Positions 47,851 through 55,003 of a DNA stretch of 55,003 bases are shown piece by piece. The notes below the pieces were generated by a model that had not been told where the DNA came from, ran no database searches, and saw only the letters and a program-made list of their open reading frames with translations. Position 1 is the first letter of the stretch. The number at the start of each line of letters is the position of its first letter. The translations under genes and the position numbers were made by a program. Source of the DNA: Sulfuritalea sp. (GTDB lineage Bacteria; Pseudomonadota; Gammaproteobacteria; Burkholderiales; Rhodocyclaceae); contig JADJQA010000035.1 of the NCBI GenBank assembly GCA_016712985.1, forward strand, positions 1 to 55,003, given 5' to 3'.

Positions 47851-48522
47851 TTGGGAGCTAGTCTTGACATCGGCTGCCCGCCTGCAACGCGTCTTGCCGG
47901 ACGCGGTACTGGTTGGCGGCACGGCTTCGGCCATTCATGCAGGGCATCGATTCTCCGTGATGCCGACCATGTGCTCACGGATCTTCGCTCGCGGTTCGAT
48001 GAGGTGCTCGCCCAACTCGAATCGGTGGCCGGGTGGAAGACGGCCCGGGTGCAACGGCCGGTGCAGATTCTGGGGAGCCTTGACGGTATCGATACCGGCG
48101 TGAGGCAGTTGATTCGCGAAACACCATTGGAAACGCTCGTGCTCAACTACCACGGGGAGCGCTTGACGATCCCTACCGAAGGCGAGATCTTGCGCATCAA
48201 GAGTGTACTGATCCTCAAGCGCAATGCCACGCGAGACTACCTGGACTTCGTGGCGCTTGCCGATCACATGGGCGAGGAAGGGGTGGTGCATGCCCTCCAA
48301 ACGTTCGACAAGTTATACCCGCAGGCCAACGGCGAATCGCCGCTTCAACAACTGCAAGTCCAGTTGGCCAATGCCGTTCCGTATGATCTGGACCGTATCT
48401 CGCCCGATCTGACGGAATACAAGAATCTTGCCCCTCGGTGGCACGACTGGAGCACGGTGAAGGAAGCATGCGCGCGCCTATCCACCGTCATCTTTGACCG
48501 GGTTTGCGACCTTGAAGATTGA
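47822..48522 (+). CDS. AbiEii-like nucleotidyltransferase, one frameshift
   Basis: From ATG 47822 the protein has L-V-G-G-T-A-S-A-I-H-A-G-H-R-F-S, and after one indel near 47958 D-A-D-H-V-L-T-D-L. Together these form the GG...D-x-D nucleotidyltransferase motif of the AbiEii/MenT-like superfamily. The C-terminal half includes E-I-L-R-I-K-S-V-L-I-L-K-R-N-A-T-R-D-Y-L-D-F-V-A-L, the conserved K...R-D-Y-x-D helix. Such enzymes transfer nucleotides to tRNA or proteins as toxins. The full length is about 233 residues. With its upstream partner it forms a module inserted between two XrtA genes. Confidence 0.7.
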
Positions 48523-48666
48523 AGGGTAGGCTTCCCATTTGAAGACGAGTCCACGCTCCGCTATGCATATGGATTTCTACGGCATGCCCGCCTGTCCTCG
48601 TGCGGACTGTTGCGCCAATCGATTAGTATTCGGCTCGGCCCGGCCATTCGACCCGGAACATTAACC

Positions 48667-50562
48667 ATGTGCGGCATCACCGGCATTTTCGATACCCGGG
48701 GCAAGCGCGAGATTGATCGCGCCGTGCTGCACCGGATGAACGAAACCCAGTTTCATCGCGGTCCGGACGAGGGCGGGCTGCATATCGAGCCCGGCGTGGG
48801 ACTCGGCCATCGGCGACTTTCGATCATTGACCTCTCAACCGGCCAGCAGCCGCTGTACAACGAAGACAGCAGCGTTTGCGTCGTCTTCAACGGCGAGATC
48901 TATAACTACCAGGAATTGATCCCTGAACTCCAAGCCCTCGGCCACGTCTTCCACACGCGCAGCGACACCGAAGTGATCGTCCATGCGTGGGAGGCCTGGG
49001 GCGAGAAGTGCGTCGAGCGCTTCCGCGGCATGTTCGCCTTCGCCCTTTGGGATCGCAACCGCGACACGCTGTTCCTCGCGCGTGACCGGCTTGGTGTCAA
49101 GCCGCTGTACTACGCGCTGCTCGAAGACGGTACTTGCCTCTTCGGCTCGGAACTGAAATCCCTGCTGGCCCATGGTGGCTTGCGACGCGATATCGACCCA
49201 CTCGCGGTGGAGGAATACTTCGCCCTCGGTTACGTTGCCGAGCCGCGCTGCATATTCCGGCGGGCGAAGAAGCTGGCGCCGGCGCATACGCTCACCATGC
49301 GTCGAGGCCAGCCGCTGCCCGAGCCGCGCGAATACTGGGACGTCCGCTTCACGCTCGATGCGCAATTGGGCGTCGAGGAAGCCAGCCATGAGCTCGAACG
49401 ACGGCTCACCGAATCGATCCGCCTGCGCATGATCTCCGAAGTGCCGCTGGGCGCCTTCCTGTCCGGCGGCGTCGATTCGAGCGCCGTGGTGGCGATGATG
49501 GCCGGACTGTCGAAGGAGCCGGTCAATACCTGCTGCATTGCCTTCGCCGACCCGGCCTACAACGAATCGGCATTCGCGAAGAAAGTTGCGGATCGATACC
49601 AGACTCGGCACTTCGTAGATCAGGTCGAGAGCGACGACTTCGACCTGATCGACACCCTGGCGCGCCTATACGACGAGCCCTATGCCGACAGTTCTGCGAT
49701 CCCCACCTACCGGGTCTGCCAGTTGGCGCGCAAGCATGTCACCGTTGCGCTCTCGGGCGATGGCGGCGACGAGAGCTTCGGCGGTTATCGGCGCTATCGG
49801 CTGCATTTGATGGAAGAGAAGATGCGCGCCAGCATGCCTCTCGGGCTGCGGCGGCCGCTGTTCGGACCCTTGGGTCGCCTCTACCCGAAGGCCGATTGGG
49901 CGCCGAGGGTGTTTCGCGCGAAGTCGACATTCGAGAGCATGGCGCGCTCCTCGGTGGAAGCATACTTTCATGAAATTTCCGTTATTCGGGATCCGCTGCG
50001 CAACAGGATGTTCAGCGACAGATTCAAGGCCGAGCTGGGCGGCTACCGCGCATCGGAGGTATTCAATGGGCATGCGGCGAAGGCGGGCACCGACGATCCG
50101 CTGGCCCTGATCCAGTACCTCGACACCCACACCTACCTGGTGGGCGACATCAACACCAAGGTCGACCGCGCCAGCATGGCGCACTCGCTGGAAGTGCGCG
50201 AGCCGCTGATGGACCATCCGCTGGTGGAGTGGCTGGCGACGCTGCCTTCCGGGCTGAAGATGCGCGGCGCGGAAGGCAAATACCTGTTGAAGAAGGCCAT
50301 GGAGCCGCATCTGCCGCACGACATCATGTATCGGCCCAAGATGGGCTTCGCCGTGCCGCTGGCCCGTTGGTTTCGCGGCCCGCTGCGGCAGCGCGTGCGC
50401 GATGCGTTGTTGGACGGACGCATGGCGGAAACCGGGTGGTTCAATCCGCAGGTCATCCAGCAGATCGTCGAACAGCACGAATCGGGCGTTCGCGATCACA
50501 GCACGCCCATCTGGACATTGTTGATGTTCGATGCTTTCCTGAAGAACGAACCATGCGCATAG
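48667..50562 (+). CDS. XrtA-associated amidotransferase (asparagine-synthase-like)
   Basis: The 631-residue protein starts M-C-G-I-T-G-I-F, with Cys 2 as glutaminase nucleophile, and has F-N-G-E-I-Y-N-Y-Q-E-L and R-S-D-T-E-V in the glutaminase domain. The synthetase domain carries the PP-loop S-G-G-V-D-S-S-A-V near residue 276 and G-D-G-G-D-E-S-F-G-G-Y. It matches the XrtA-associated 'amidotransferase 1' group rather than housekeeping AsnB, and would amidate uronic acid residues of the polymer or its precursors using glutamine. That fits the WbpO-like dehydrogenase upstream. It is the intact paralogue of the truncated domain at about 31.5-33.5 kb. Confidence 0.92.
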   Translation: MCGITGIFDTRGKREIDRAVLHRMNETQFHRGPDEGGLHIEPGVGLGHRRLSIIDLSTGQQPLYNEDSSVCVVFNGEIYNYQELIPELQALGHVFHTRSDTEVIVHAWEAWGEKCVERFRGMFAFALWDRNRDTLFLARDRLGVKPLYYALLEDGTCLFGSELKSLLAHGGLRRDIDPLAVEEYFALGYVAEPRCIFRRAKKLAPAHTLTMRRGQPLPEPREYWDVRFTLDAQLGVEEASHELERRLTESIRLRMISEVPLGAFLSGGVDSSAVVAMMAGLSKEPVNTCCIAFADPAYNESAFAKKVADRYQTRHFVDQVESDDFDLIDTLARLYDEPYADSSAIPTYRVCQLARKHVTVALSGDGGDESFGGYRRYRLHLMEEKMRASMPLGLRRPLFGPLGRLYPKADWAPRVFRAKSTFESMARSSVEAYFHEISVIRDPLRNRMFSDRFKAELGGYRASEVFNGHAAKAGTDDPLALIQYLDTHTYLVGDINTKVDRASMAHSLEVREPLMDHPLVEWLATLPSGLKMRGAEGKYLLKKAMEPHLPHDIMYRPKMGFAVPLARWFRGPLRQRVRDALLDGRMAETGWFNPQVIQQIVEQHESGVRDHSTPIWTLLMFDAFLKNEPCA

Positions 50563-50646
50563 TGGGACATCGCAAGGAACGCGCGATCAGCCTCGCGGCT
50601 CGTACCGACCTGCTGATTGAGTTTGTCCAGAAGGGCGACCGATCAA

Positions 50647-51039
50647 TCATGTTGCCGCCAGATGCTCGCCACGCTCGCGTAATGGGTAAGGCTTGATCAG
50701 GACATCTGCCGGCAGACTCAGGCCTTCTGCAAGGCGTCGAATCATGTCCAGCGTCATTGGCCGTACCCGGTTGAGTATGTCGGACACGCGACCACGTGGT
50801 CCCAGATAGGCCTCCAGATCCTTGCGGGTCAAATCGCGCGCTTCCATGACATGCTGCAAAAACTCAATCGGATCAGGATCAGCTATCGGAAAATGCTGAC
50901 GCTCGTATTGTTCGACAAGCACGGCAAGCACATCAAGTCGGTCAGCCCCGGCCGATTTAGCGGGTGCATCCCAAAGCGCGTCAATCTCCGCCAGGGCCGC
51001 CTGATAGTCCTTTTTTGTGCGGACAGGTCTCAAATCCAT
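50647..51039 (-). CDS. higA: HigA-type antitoxin
   Basis: The 130-residue protein has an N-terminal region (Y-Q-A-A-L-A-E-I-D-A-L-W-D-A-P) and an XRE-type helix-turn-helix (F-L-Q-H-V-M-E-A-R-D-L-T-R-K-D-L-E-A-Y-L-G, then R-V-S-D-I-L-N-R-V-R-P). It matches the HigA antitoxins that follow a HigB toxin. ATG 51039 lies ten bases after the higB stop. It should neutralise HigB and repress the shared promoter. Confidence 0.88.
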   Translation of the reverse strand: MDLRPVRTKKDYQAALAEIDALWDAPAKSAGADRLDVLAVLVEQYERQHFPIADPDPIEFLQHVMEARDLTRKDLEAYLGPRGRVSDILNRVRPMTLDMIRRLAEGLSLPADVLIKPYPLRERGEHLAAT

Positions 51040-51049
51040 TGTCGGCTCC

Positions 51050-51343
51050 TCACATCGTCTCAACTTCAATCCGGTCGTACTGTCGATGTGTGCCAATGAA
51101 ACGAATGTACATCAGTCCCTTGTCAAAACGTACTCCCACGACAAGTCGGTAATCATTCCCCTTGATGTTGAACACCACCCGGTTGTTCGCGGTAACGCTT
51201 GCGTTCCAGTAAGCCAATTTGATGTCCGCGGGTGTCTTCCATAGGGCACGACTTGCCAGCGCATACCATGCTCTTAAGGGCGTCTCGGCATCGGGATATT
51301 TCTCCCAGAATGTCCGCAGCGTCGATAAAGCAATGATGCGCAT
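51050..51343 (-). CDS. higB: HigB-type mRNA interferase toxin
   Basis: The 97-residue RelE-superfamily protein starts M-R-I-I-A-L-S-T-L-R-T-F-W-E-K-Y-P-D-A-E and includes A-W-Y-A-L-A-S-R-A-L-W-K-T-P-A-D-I-K and F-N-I-K-G-N-D-Y-R-L-V-V-G-V-R. These are hallmarks of HigB of the host-inhibition type, which cleaves mRNA at the ribosome. ATG 51343 coincides with the predicted transcription start, so translation may be leaderless. The toxin-first order is usual for higBA. Confidence 0.9.
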   Translation of the reverse strand: MRIIALSTLRTFWEKYPDAETPLRAWYALASRALWKTPADIKLAYWNASVTANNRVVFNIKGNDYRLVVGVRFDKGLMYIRFIGTHRQYDRIEVETM

Positions 51344-51350
51344 GCCTGAT

Positions 51351-51379
51351 ACTATAGCACGATACCAAGGTGGTATCAA
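51351..51379 (-). promoter_or_regulatory. higBA promoter with internal operator
   Basis: On the - strand TTGATA (51379-51374) and TATAGT (51356-51351) are exactly 17 bp apart. A perfect inverted repeat GATACC-AAGGT-GGTATC at 51361-51377 fills the spacer and touches the -35, the expected place for a HigA operator. Transcription would start at about 51344-51343, the higB ATG. Confidence 0.75.
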
Positions 51380-51489
51380 TCCAATACTGATTCGCCTCCG
51401 CTGGTCAGAGCCCTGAACGACGTCAAGGCGCTTACAGAGTCTTTTTCCTACCCGCATAATCACCTGCGGATTCGACCGACAATTCTCTC

Positions 51490-51894
51490 GTGATTGCCGC
51501 CGACCCTGCTTTTCCCGTGCATCCGCGCACGCGGGCGAACCTGCAGAAGTTCGGCATCGATCTGGGCGCCGACATTACCTTTGTCGGGCCGCAGGCCTAT
51601 ATGTCCTTCCTGAATCTGTGGAAAGACTCCGTAGTGGTACTGACAGACAACGGTGGCCTGCTGGAAGAGACCTCGGCACTCGGTGCCCCCTGTATCACGA
51701 TCCGCGAGGACACCGAGCGGCCGGTGACGGTCGAAGAAGGCACTAACGAATTGGCCGGTACCAATCTGGCGCGGATCGTCACCGAAGCTCGCAAGATAAT
51801 GCGTGGCGAAGGCAAGCAGAGCCGGCGGCCGCAATTGTGGGATGGCCGGGCGGCGGAGCGGATTGTCGGGATTCTGGCGAAGGCACTGGCGTAA
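51490..51894 (+). pseudogene. wecB 3'-end remnant
   Basis: The frame encodes the last about 130 residues of a UDP-GlcNAc 2-epimerase, closely like the end of the intact gene at 53767-54861 in both protein and DNA (H-P-R-T-R-A-N-L-x-K-F-G-I-D-L-G-A-D-I-T, P-C-I-T-I-R-E, R-P-V-T-V-E-E-G-T-N). Differences such as D-N-G-G-L-L-E-E-T for D-S-G-G-M-Q-E-E-T show it has diverged. The N-terminal two-thirds, including the first Rossmann domain, is absent and no start with a ribosome site is seen. It is a broken paralogue or a partial duplication. Confidence 0.85.
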
Positions 51895-52062
51895 GCCAAT
51901 AAGGCGATTGCCATGAAAGGAGCCCACTGAGGGGCGCCCCCTTCGACGGTATGGGATTTAACGGAAGCGGGGTATCCGGATGGCAGCTGAGCAATTAGAC
52001 CTTCGCAGCTTCCGACCTTGAACGTTGGGCAACATTCTTCTCGTCTCGTGGAATAATGGCCC

Positions 52063-52335
52063 ATGGAATTTGAAATTGATCCGACAAAGGCTGCCAAGAA
52101 TCTCAAGAAACACAGAGTCAGCTTCGAGGAAGCGGCCTCTGTGTTTGGCGATCCCATGGCGTACACCTTCGCCGACCCCGACCATTCGCTTGGTGAAGAG
52201 CGTTGGATCATGTTTGGCTTTTCGCACACGGAACGGGTTCTGGCCATTATCTACACTCACCGACGAGGGAAATATCGCATTATCAGTGCACGCCGGGCAA
52301 CTCGAAGTGAAAGGAAGATATATGAAGAAGACTGA
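52063..52335 (+). CDS. BrnT-family toxin (second copy)
   Basis: The 90-residue protein reads M-E-F-E-I-D-P-T-K-A-A-K-N-L-K-K-H-R-V-S-F-E-E-A-A at the start and Y-R-I-I-S-A-R-R-A-T-R-S-E-R-K-I-Y near the end, the BrnT signature. It is only distantly like the BrnT at 43243-43521, so this is a separate module. AATAAT at 52052-52057 could be a -10 placing the start of transcription at the ATG, but its -35 is weak. The antitoxin gene overlaps its end by 14 bases. Confidence 0.82.
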   Translation: MEFEIDPTKAAKNLKKHRVSFEEAASVFGDPMAYTFADPDHSLGEERWIMFGFSHTERVLAIIYTHRRGKYRIISARRATRSERKIYEED

Positions 52336-52576
52336 TGATATGCGTGCCGAATATCGGCGCGAGGATCTTGGAAAAGGTGTGCGAGGGAAACATTTTGCCG
52401 AGTTCAAAAAGGGCAGCAATCTGGTGTTGTTGACACCTGAACTGGCCAAGGTTTTTCCCACGAATGAGGCCGTTAATGCCGCTTTGACCTCGTTGGTTAG
52501 TGTTGCTCGTTCTGTTACAGGTCTGAGCCGGCGCTCAACACGGACACCGCACAATAAACTCGCTCCACGCCCCTGA
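52322..52576 (+). CDS. Antitoxin partner of BrnT-family toxin
   Basis: The 84-residue protein has M-R-A-E-Y-R-R-E-D-L-G-K-G-V-R-G-K-H-F-A-E-F-K-K-G-S-N and L-V-L-L-T-P-E-L-A-K-V-F-P-T-N-E-A-V-N-A-A-L, typical of small proteins found directly after BrnT-like toxins. The middle likely forms the ribbon-helix-helix or toxin-binding part. Its last about 20 residues (R-S-T-R-T-P-H-N-K-L-A-P-R-P) look atypical and may reflect a fused or mutated end. It overlaps the toxin gene, supporting a single module. Confidence 0.65.
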   Translation: MKKTDDMRAEYRREDLGKGVRGKHFAEFKKGSNLVLLTPELAKVFPTNEAVNAALTSLVSVARSVTGLSRRSTRTPHNKLAPRP

Positions 52577-52626
52577 AACACGACGTCAACCATCATTGCC
52601 GATTGCAGCGCCGGTAACAGGCGAGT

Positions 52627-52710
52627 CATATTGAAGAACTCATCGGTGCGTTGCTCGACCTCGGGCACGAGGTTAGCGTCGTCGGCCCGACAGCGGCAGC
52701 ATGGGCGATG
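52627..52710 (+). pseudogene. Glycosyltransferase N-terminal remnant
   Basis: This frame encodes H-I-E-E-L-I-G-A-L-L-D-L-G-H-E-V-S-V-V-G-P, the conserved segment near the N-terminus of many GT4 glycosyltransferases. No start, flanking acceptor loop or donor domain accompanies it, and an in-frame stop lies just upstream. It appears to be a fragment of a lost EPS glycosyltransferase gene in a stretch that otherwise (52577-52840) has no gene. Confidence 0.55.
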
Positions 52711-52840
52711 CCGCCACTTGGGTGGGTAGGCTCACCCGTTCGGAAAGTCGGCGGCGGCAAGACGGCGATTCAGCGGTAATTCATCCAACATGAGGCATCG
52801 ATGGTAGATTACGCGGCCTGCAAAATGTACGGTGTTCGAA

Positions 52841-53140
52841 ATGAATCCACAAGTGGCTATCCGCCATGCCGCAATACGCGACTTCTGCCGCATTCATGCA
52901 GTGCGCGAGCTTGCCATCTTCGGCTCTGCCGTTCGGGATGATTTCAGCCCTGAAAGCGATATCGATGTGCTGATTGATCTGGCCCCGGATGCGCGGGTCG
53001 GACTCGTGACGCTGCAAAGGATGCGTGACGAACTGGCCGGGATATTTGGCCGGCTGGTCGACCTGCTTACGCGAAGCGGCCTCAACCGCCACGTCCGTGA
53101 CCAGATTCTGCTCGACGCCGAAATAATCCATGCGGAGTGA
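52841..53140 (+). CDS. MntA-type minimal nucleotidyltransferase antitoxin
   Basis: The 99-residue protein has the minimal nucleotidyltransferase motif: G-S-A-V-R-D-D-F-S-P-E-S-D-I-D-V-L-I-D-L, which is GSx10DxD, and a later acidic V-D-L-L-T strand. In MntA/HepT modules this enzyme AMPylates HepT and silences it. ATG 52841 is preferred to GTG 52832. Its end overlaps the start of a truncated hepT by 11 bases, so the module is incomplete. Confidence 0.85.
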   Translation: MNPQVAIRHAAIRDFCRIHAVRELAIFGSAVRDDFSPESDIDVLIDLAPDARVGLVTLQRMRDELAGIFGRLVDLLTRSGLNRHVRDQILLDAEIIHAE

Positions 53141-53225
53141 CCGGCTGTATCTGGCGGACATTCTCGATGCCATCAAGGCTATCGAGCGCTTTACGGTGGG
53201 TAGCTCACTTAGGCAGCGGCCTTGA
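53130..53225 (+). pseudogene. Truncated hepT toxin gene
   Basis: The frame starts M-R-S-D-R-L-Y-L-A-D-I-L-D-A-I-K-A-I-E-R-F-T-V-G, the first helix of HepT, then ends in unrelated residues after only 31 codons. HepT is normally about 110-140 residues with the R-x4-6-H RNase motif near the end, all missing. The break coincides with the 3' end of the convergent DUF2283 gene, which suggests a deletion or insertion junction near 53200. Confidence 0.75.
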
Positions 53226-53400
53226 GCGGTGCCGGCGAAGTATCCCGTTTGCTGGCGTTCAAGACCTCAACGCCGACTACCTGGCCACCTTCGTCGAAGT
53301 CCAGAACGATGCCCGGCTGAACCTCTTCGGACTCGATGATATTTCGGTCGCTCAATCGCACATACAGCGCATCGACGGCGGGGTCGTATTCTATGTTCAT
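53209..53400 (-). CDS. DUF2283 family protein
   Basis: The 63-residue protein has the DUF2283 pattern: Y-D-P-A-V-D-A-L-Y-V-R-L-S at the start, G-I-V-L-D-F-D-E-G-G-Q-V-V-G-V-E-V-L-N-A-S in the middle. Such proteins are often paired with DUF4258 proteins and are suspected antitoxins. Its ATG overlaps the DUF4258 stop by four bases, supporting a two-gene module. Confidence 0.88.
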   Translation of the reverse strand: MNIEYDPAVDALYVRLSDRNIIESEEVQPGIVLDFDEGGQVVGVEVLNASKRDTSPAPLKAAA

Positions 53401-53648
53401 AGCTTTCCTTTCATAGTGCGGTCAAAGTAAGCCGTCACGACGAGCACCGGCTGCCGGGTGTGGTTATAGATCACGCGTAATACCCGGTAGCCGAATTCCG
53501 GGATGACACGCAACGCATGGGTCAACTGCGGATCGTCCACGTGGGGCAGCCTACGTTCGGGATTGTCCATGGCGTCCGATACCCATTCGAGGCGGATCCC
53601 CCGTTCTCGGAGGGTGTCAGTCGCATGTTTGCTCAGGGCAAATTCCAT
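53397..53648 (-). CDS. DUF4258 family protein, probable toxin
   Basis: The 83-residue protein resembles DUF4258: S-K-H-A-T-D-T-L-R-E-R-G-I-R-L-E-W-V at the start and G-Y-R-V-L-R-V-I-Y-N-H-T-x-x-P-V-L-V-V-T-A-Y-F-D near the end, a RelE-like layout. The H...R-x-R-G-I motif is characteristic. It is followed directly by DUF2283, the usual partner. A toxin role is inferred from the pairing and size, not shown. Confidence 0.82.
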   Translation of the reverse strand: MEFALSKHATDTLRERGIRLEWVSDAMDNPERRLPHVDDPQLTHALRVIPEFGYRVLRVIYNHTRQPVLVVTAYFDRTMKGKL

Positions 53649-53766
53649 GTTTTCAGTTTACACTGGGCGGAGTCGATTCGCAGCCATGGCCGATTTGCGT
53701 GCTGCCGCTATTCGATGCCTTCCTCAGAATCAACTCGAATCAACCGAACCGTAGGTGATAACTCAC

Positions 53767-54861
53767 ATGCCCATCGTATATCTGGTCGCCGGAGCCAGGC
53801 CCAACTTCATGAAAATCGCGCCCATCGTGCGCGCGTTGCAGGCACACGGCGGCCTCGGCTTCAAGATCATCCATACCGGCCAGCACTACGACCGCGAGAT
53901 GAACGACGTGTTCTTCGAGGAGCTGGGCATTCCGCAACCGGATGTTTTCATGGCGGCCGGCGGCGGCAGCCATGCGCAGCAGACAGCCAAGATCATGACG
54001 GCCTTCGAGGAGCTGTGCCAGGCGCAGCGGCCGGACGCGGTGCTGGTGGTGGGCGATGTCAATTCCACGCTGGCCTGTTCCATCGTTGCCAAGAAACTGA
54101 ACATCCCGGTGGCGCACGTCGAGGCAGGCTTGCGCAGTGGCGACATGAGCATGCCGGAGGAGATCAATCGCCTGGTGACCGACAGCATCTCGGATTGGTT
54201 CTTTGTCACGGAGCCGAGCGGTGTCGAGCATCTGCGCCGCGAAGGCAAGGCCGAGAGCACCATTCACTATGTCGGGCATGTGATGGTGGACAACGTGCTG
54301 TATCAGGCCGAAAAGCTGGCGAAGACGGAAGCGCGGTTCGAAACGAGCGATTTCAAGTCGCGGCATAAGCGCTATGGCGTGGTGACGCTGCATCGGCCGA
54401 GCAATGTCGACAGCGCCGAGATGATGACGCGCATTGGCGGGGCGCTGAAGGAGATTGCCGTCGATTTGCCGCTCCTGTTTCCGGTGCATCCGCGCACGCG
54501 GGCGAACCTGGAGAAGTTCGGTATCGATCTAGGCGCCGACATTACCTTGGTCGGGCCACAAGGCTACATGTCATTTCTGAATCTGTGGAAGGATGCCGTG
54601 GTGGTGCTGACCGACAGCGGTGGCATGCAAGAGGAGACCACGGCACTCGGTGTGCCGTGTATCACGATCCGGGAGAACACCGAGCGGCCGGTGACCGTCG
54701 AAGAGGGCACCAACGTTCTGGTTGGTACCGATCCGGCGCGGATTGTCGCCGAAGCGCGCAAGGTGATGCGGGGCGAGGGCAAGCAGGGCCGGCGGCCGCA
54801 TTTGTGGGATGGCCGGGCGGCGGAGCGGATTGTGGGGATTTTGGCGAAGGAACTGGCGTGA
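53767..54861 (+). CDS. wecB: UDP-N-acetylglucosamine 2-epimerase
   Basis: The 364-residue protein is a non-hydrolysing UDP-GlcNAc 2-epimerase: G-A-R-P-N-F-M-K-I-A-P near the start, H-T-G-Q-H-Y-D near residue 38, H-V-E-A-G-L-R-S-G near 118, H-P-R-T-R near 243 and D-S-G-G-M-Q-E-E near 284. It interconverts UDP-GlcNAc and UDP-ManNAc, a precursor that the WbpO-like dehydrogenase could use. AGGTGA at 53751-53756 precedes ATG 53767. It is intact and has a partial duplicate at 51490-51894. Confidence 0.95.
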   Translation: MPIVYLVAGARPNFMKIAPIVRALQAHGGLGFKIIHTGQHYDREMNDVFFEELGIPQPDVFMAAGGGSHAQQTAKIMTAFEELCQAQRPDAVLVVGDVNSTLACSIVAKKLNIPVAHVEAGLRSGDMSMPEEINRLVTDSISDWFFVTEPSGVEHLRREGKAESTIHYVGHVMVDNVLYQAEKLAKTEARFETSDFKSRHKRYGVVTLHRPSNVDSAEMMTRIGGALKEIAVDLPLLFPVHPRTRANLEKFGIDLGADITLVGPQGYMSFLNLWKDAVVVLTDSGGMQEETTALGVPCITIRENTERPVTVEEGTNVLVGTDPARIVAEARKVMRGEGKQGRRPHLWDGRAAERIVGILAKELA

Positions 54862-54895
54862 GCGGATCGTCTTTAAGACTCTACGAGTTCGAGAG

Positions 54896-54918
54896 GTCGG
54901 CGTTGGCAGGGCGCCGAC
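54896..54918 (+). terminator. Possible terminator after wecB
   Basis: GTCGGCG/CGCCGAC arms (54896-54902 with 54912-54918) enclose a nine-base loop, 34 bases after the wecB stop, followed by only a weak T-rich stretch (TTGTCCT). Confidence 0.4.
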
Positions 54919-54966
54919 TTGTCCTGATAGGGACTTGCAGGTACCGCGCCACGCAAACCGTATAAT
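54919..54966 (+). promoter_or_regulatory. Possible promoter at window end
   Basis: A perfect -10 TATAAT lies at 54961-54966. The best upstream hexamers are TTGCAG (54935-54940, 20 bp spacing) and TTGTCC (54919-54924), neither ideal. It would drive a gene beyond the window's end. Confidence 0.35.
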
Positions 54967-55003
54967 TGCTCGCCTGTTTCGACCGGCTACCGGGTAGTTG
55001 AGG

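Noticed and set aside
50553..50696. Short + strand frame starting ATGCGCATA at the end of the amidotransferase
   Set aside because: Its overlap position resembles the start of a next EPS gene, but beyond four residues nothing matches a family and it runs into higA.
1..55003. CRISPR arrays, tRNA or rRNA genes, insertion sequences
   Set aside because: No regular direct-repeat arrays, RNA-gene signatures or transposase frames were seen on reading both strands.

Overview
The window looks like a GC-rich betaproteobacterial chromosome, most likely Rhodocyclales or a relative. This rests on protein family content, not on any rRNA or marker gene. It is essentially one exopolysaccharide and protein-sorting locus of the exosortase A (XrtA, PEP-CTERM) type. 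No PEP-CTERM cargo protein is visible here.

Layout. (1) 0.3-5.1 kb, + strand: a ThiF-like adenylyltransferase, two FtsX/LolE-like permeases and a TIGR03013-type initiating sugar transferase. (2) 5.2-8.1 kb, - strand: the poorly understood HPr-rel-A cassette (nucleotidyltransferase, HprK-related kinase A, PqqD-like protein). Upstream of it lies a frameshifted gene for a small exported protein with an RRR-L-I-R signal. (3) 8.9-20.7 kb, - strand: a small membrane protein, a trypsin-like protease, a lytic transglycosylase, the regulators PrsT, PrsR and PrsK, a cNMP-domain patatin and a cyclase-like membrane protein. (4) 21.2-33.5 kb, + strand: the core EPS/XrtA operon (export lipoprotein, chain-length protein, tyrosine kinase, outer-membrane protein, ATPase, deacetylase, FemAB-like protein, glycosyltransferase, exosortase A). 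Its last ORF fuses a truncated EpsI domain to an amidotransferase that lacks its N-terminus. (5) 33.5-42.9 kb: a reduced type II secretion/pseudopilus module, with secretin to GspG on the - strand and three pseudopilins divergently on the + strand. (6) 42.9-54.9 kb: nucleotide-sugar genes, a glycosyltransferase, an intact amidotransferase and wecB, interrupted by about six toxin-antitoxin-like modules and several gene remnants.

The genes fit together as polymer synthesis and modification (UDP-sugar dehydrogenase, epimerases, glycosyltransferases, deacetylase, amidotransferase), export (Wza-like lipoprotein, chain-length protein, outer-membrane protein), sorting (XrtA) and control (PrsK sensor, PrsR sigma54 activator).

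Quality caveat: about a dozen otherwise intact genes carry one-base frameshifts, often at short homopolymers, and one carries an in-frame amber codon. Most look like uncorrected long-read errors rather than biology. Coordinates of frameshifted genes are therefore whole-gene spans.
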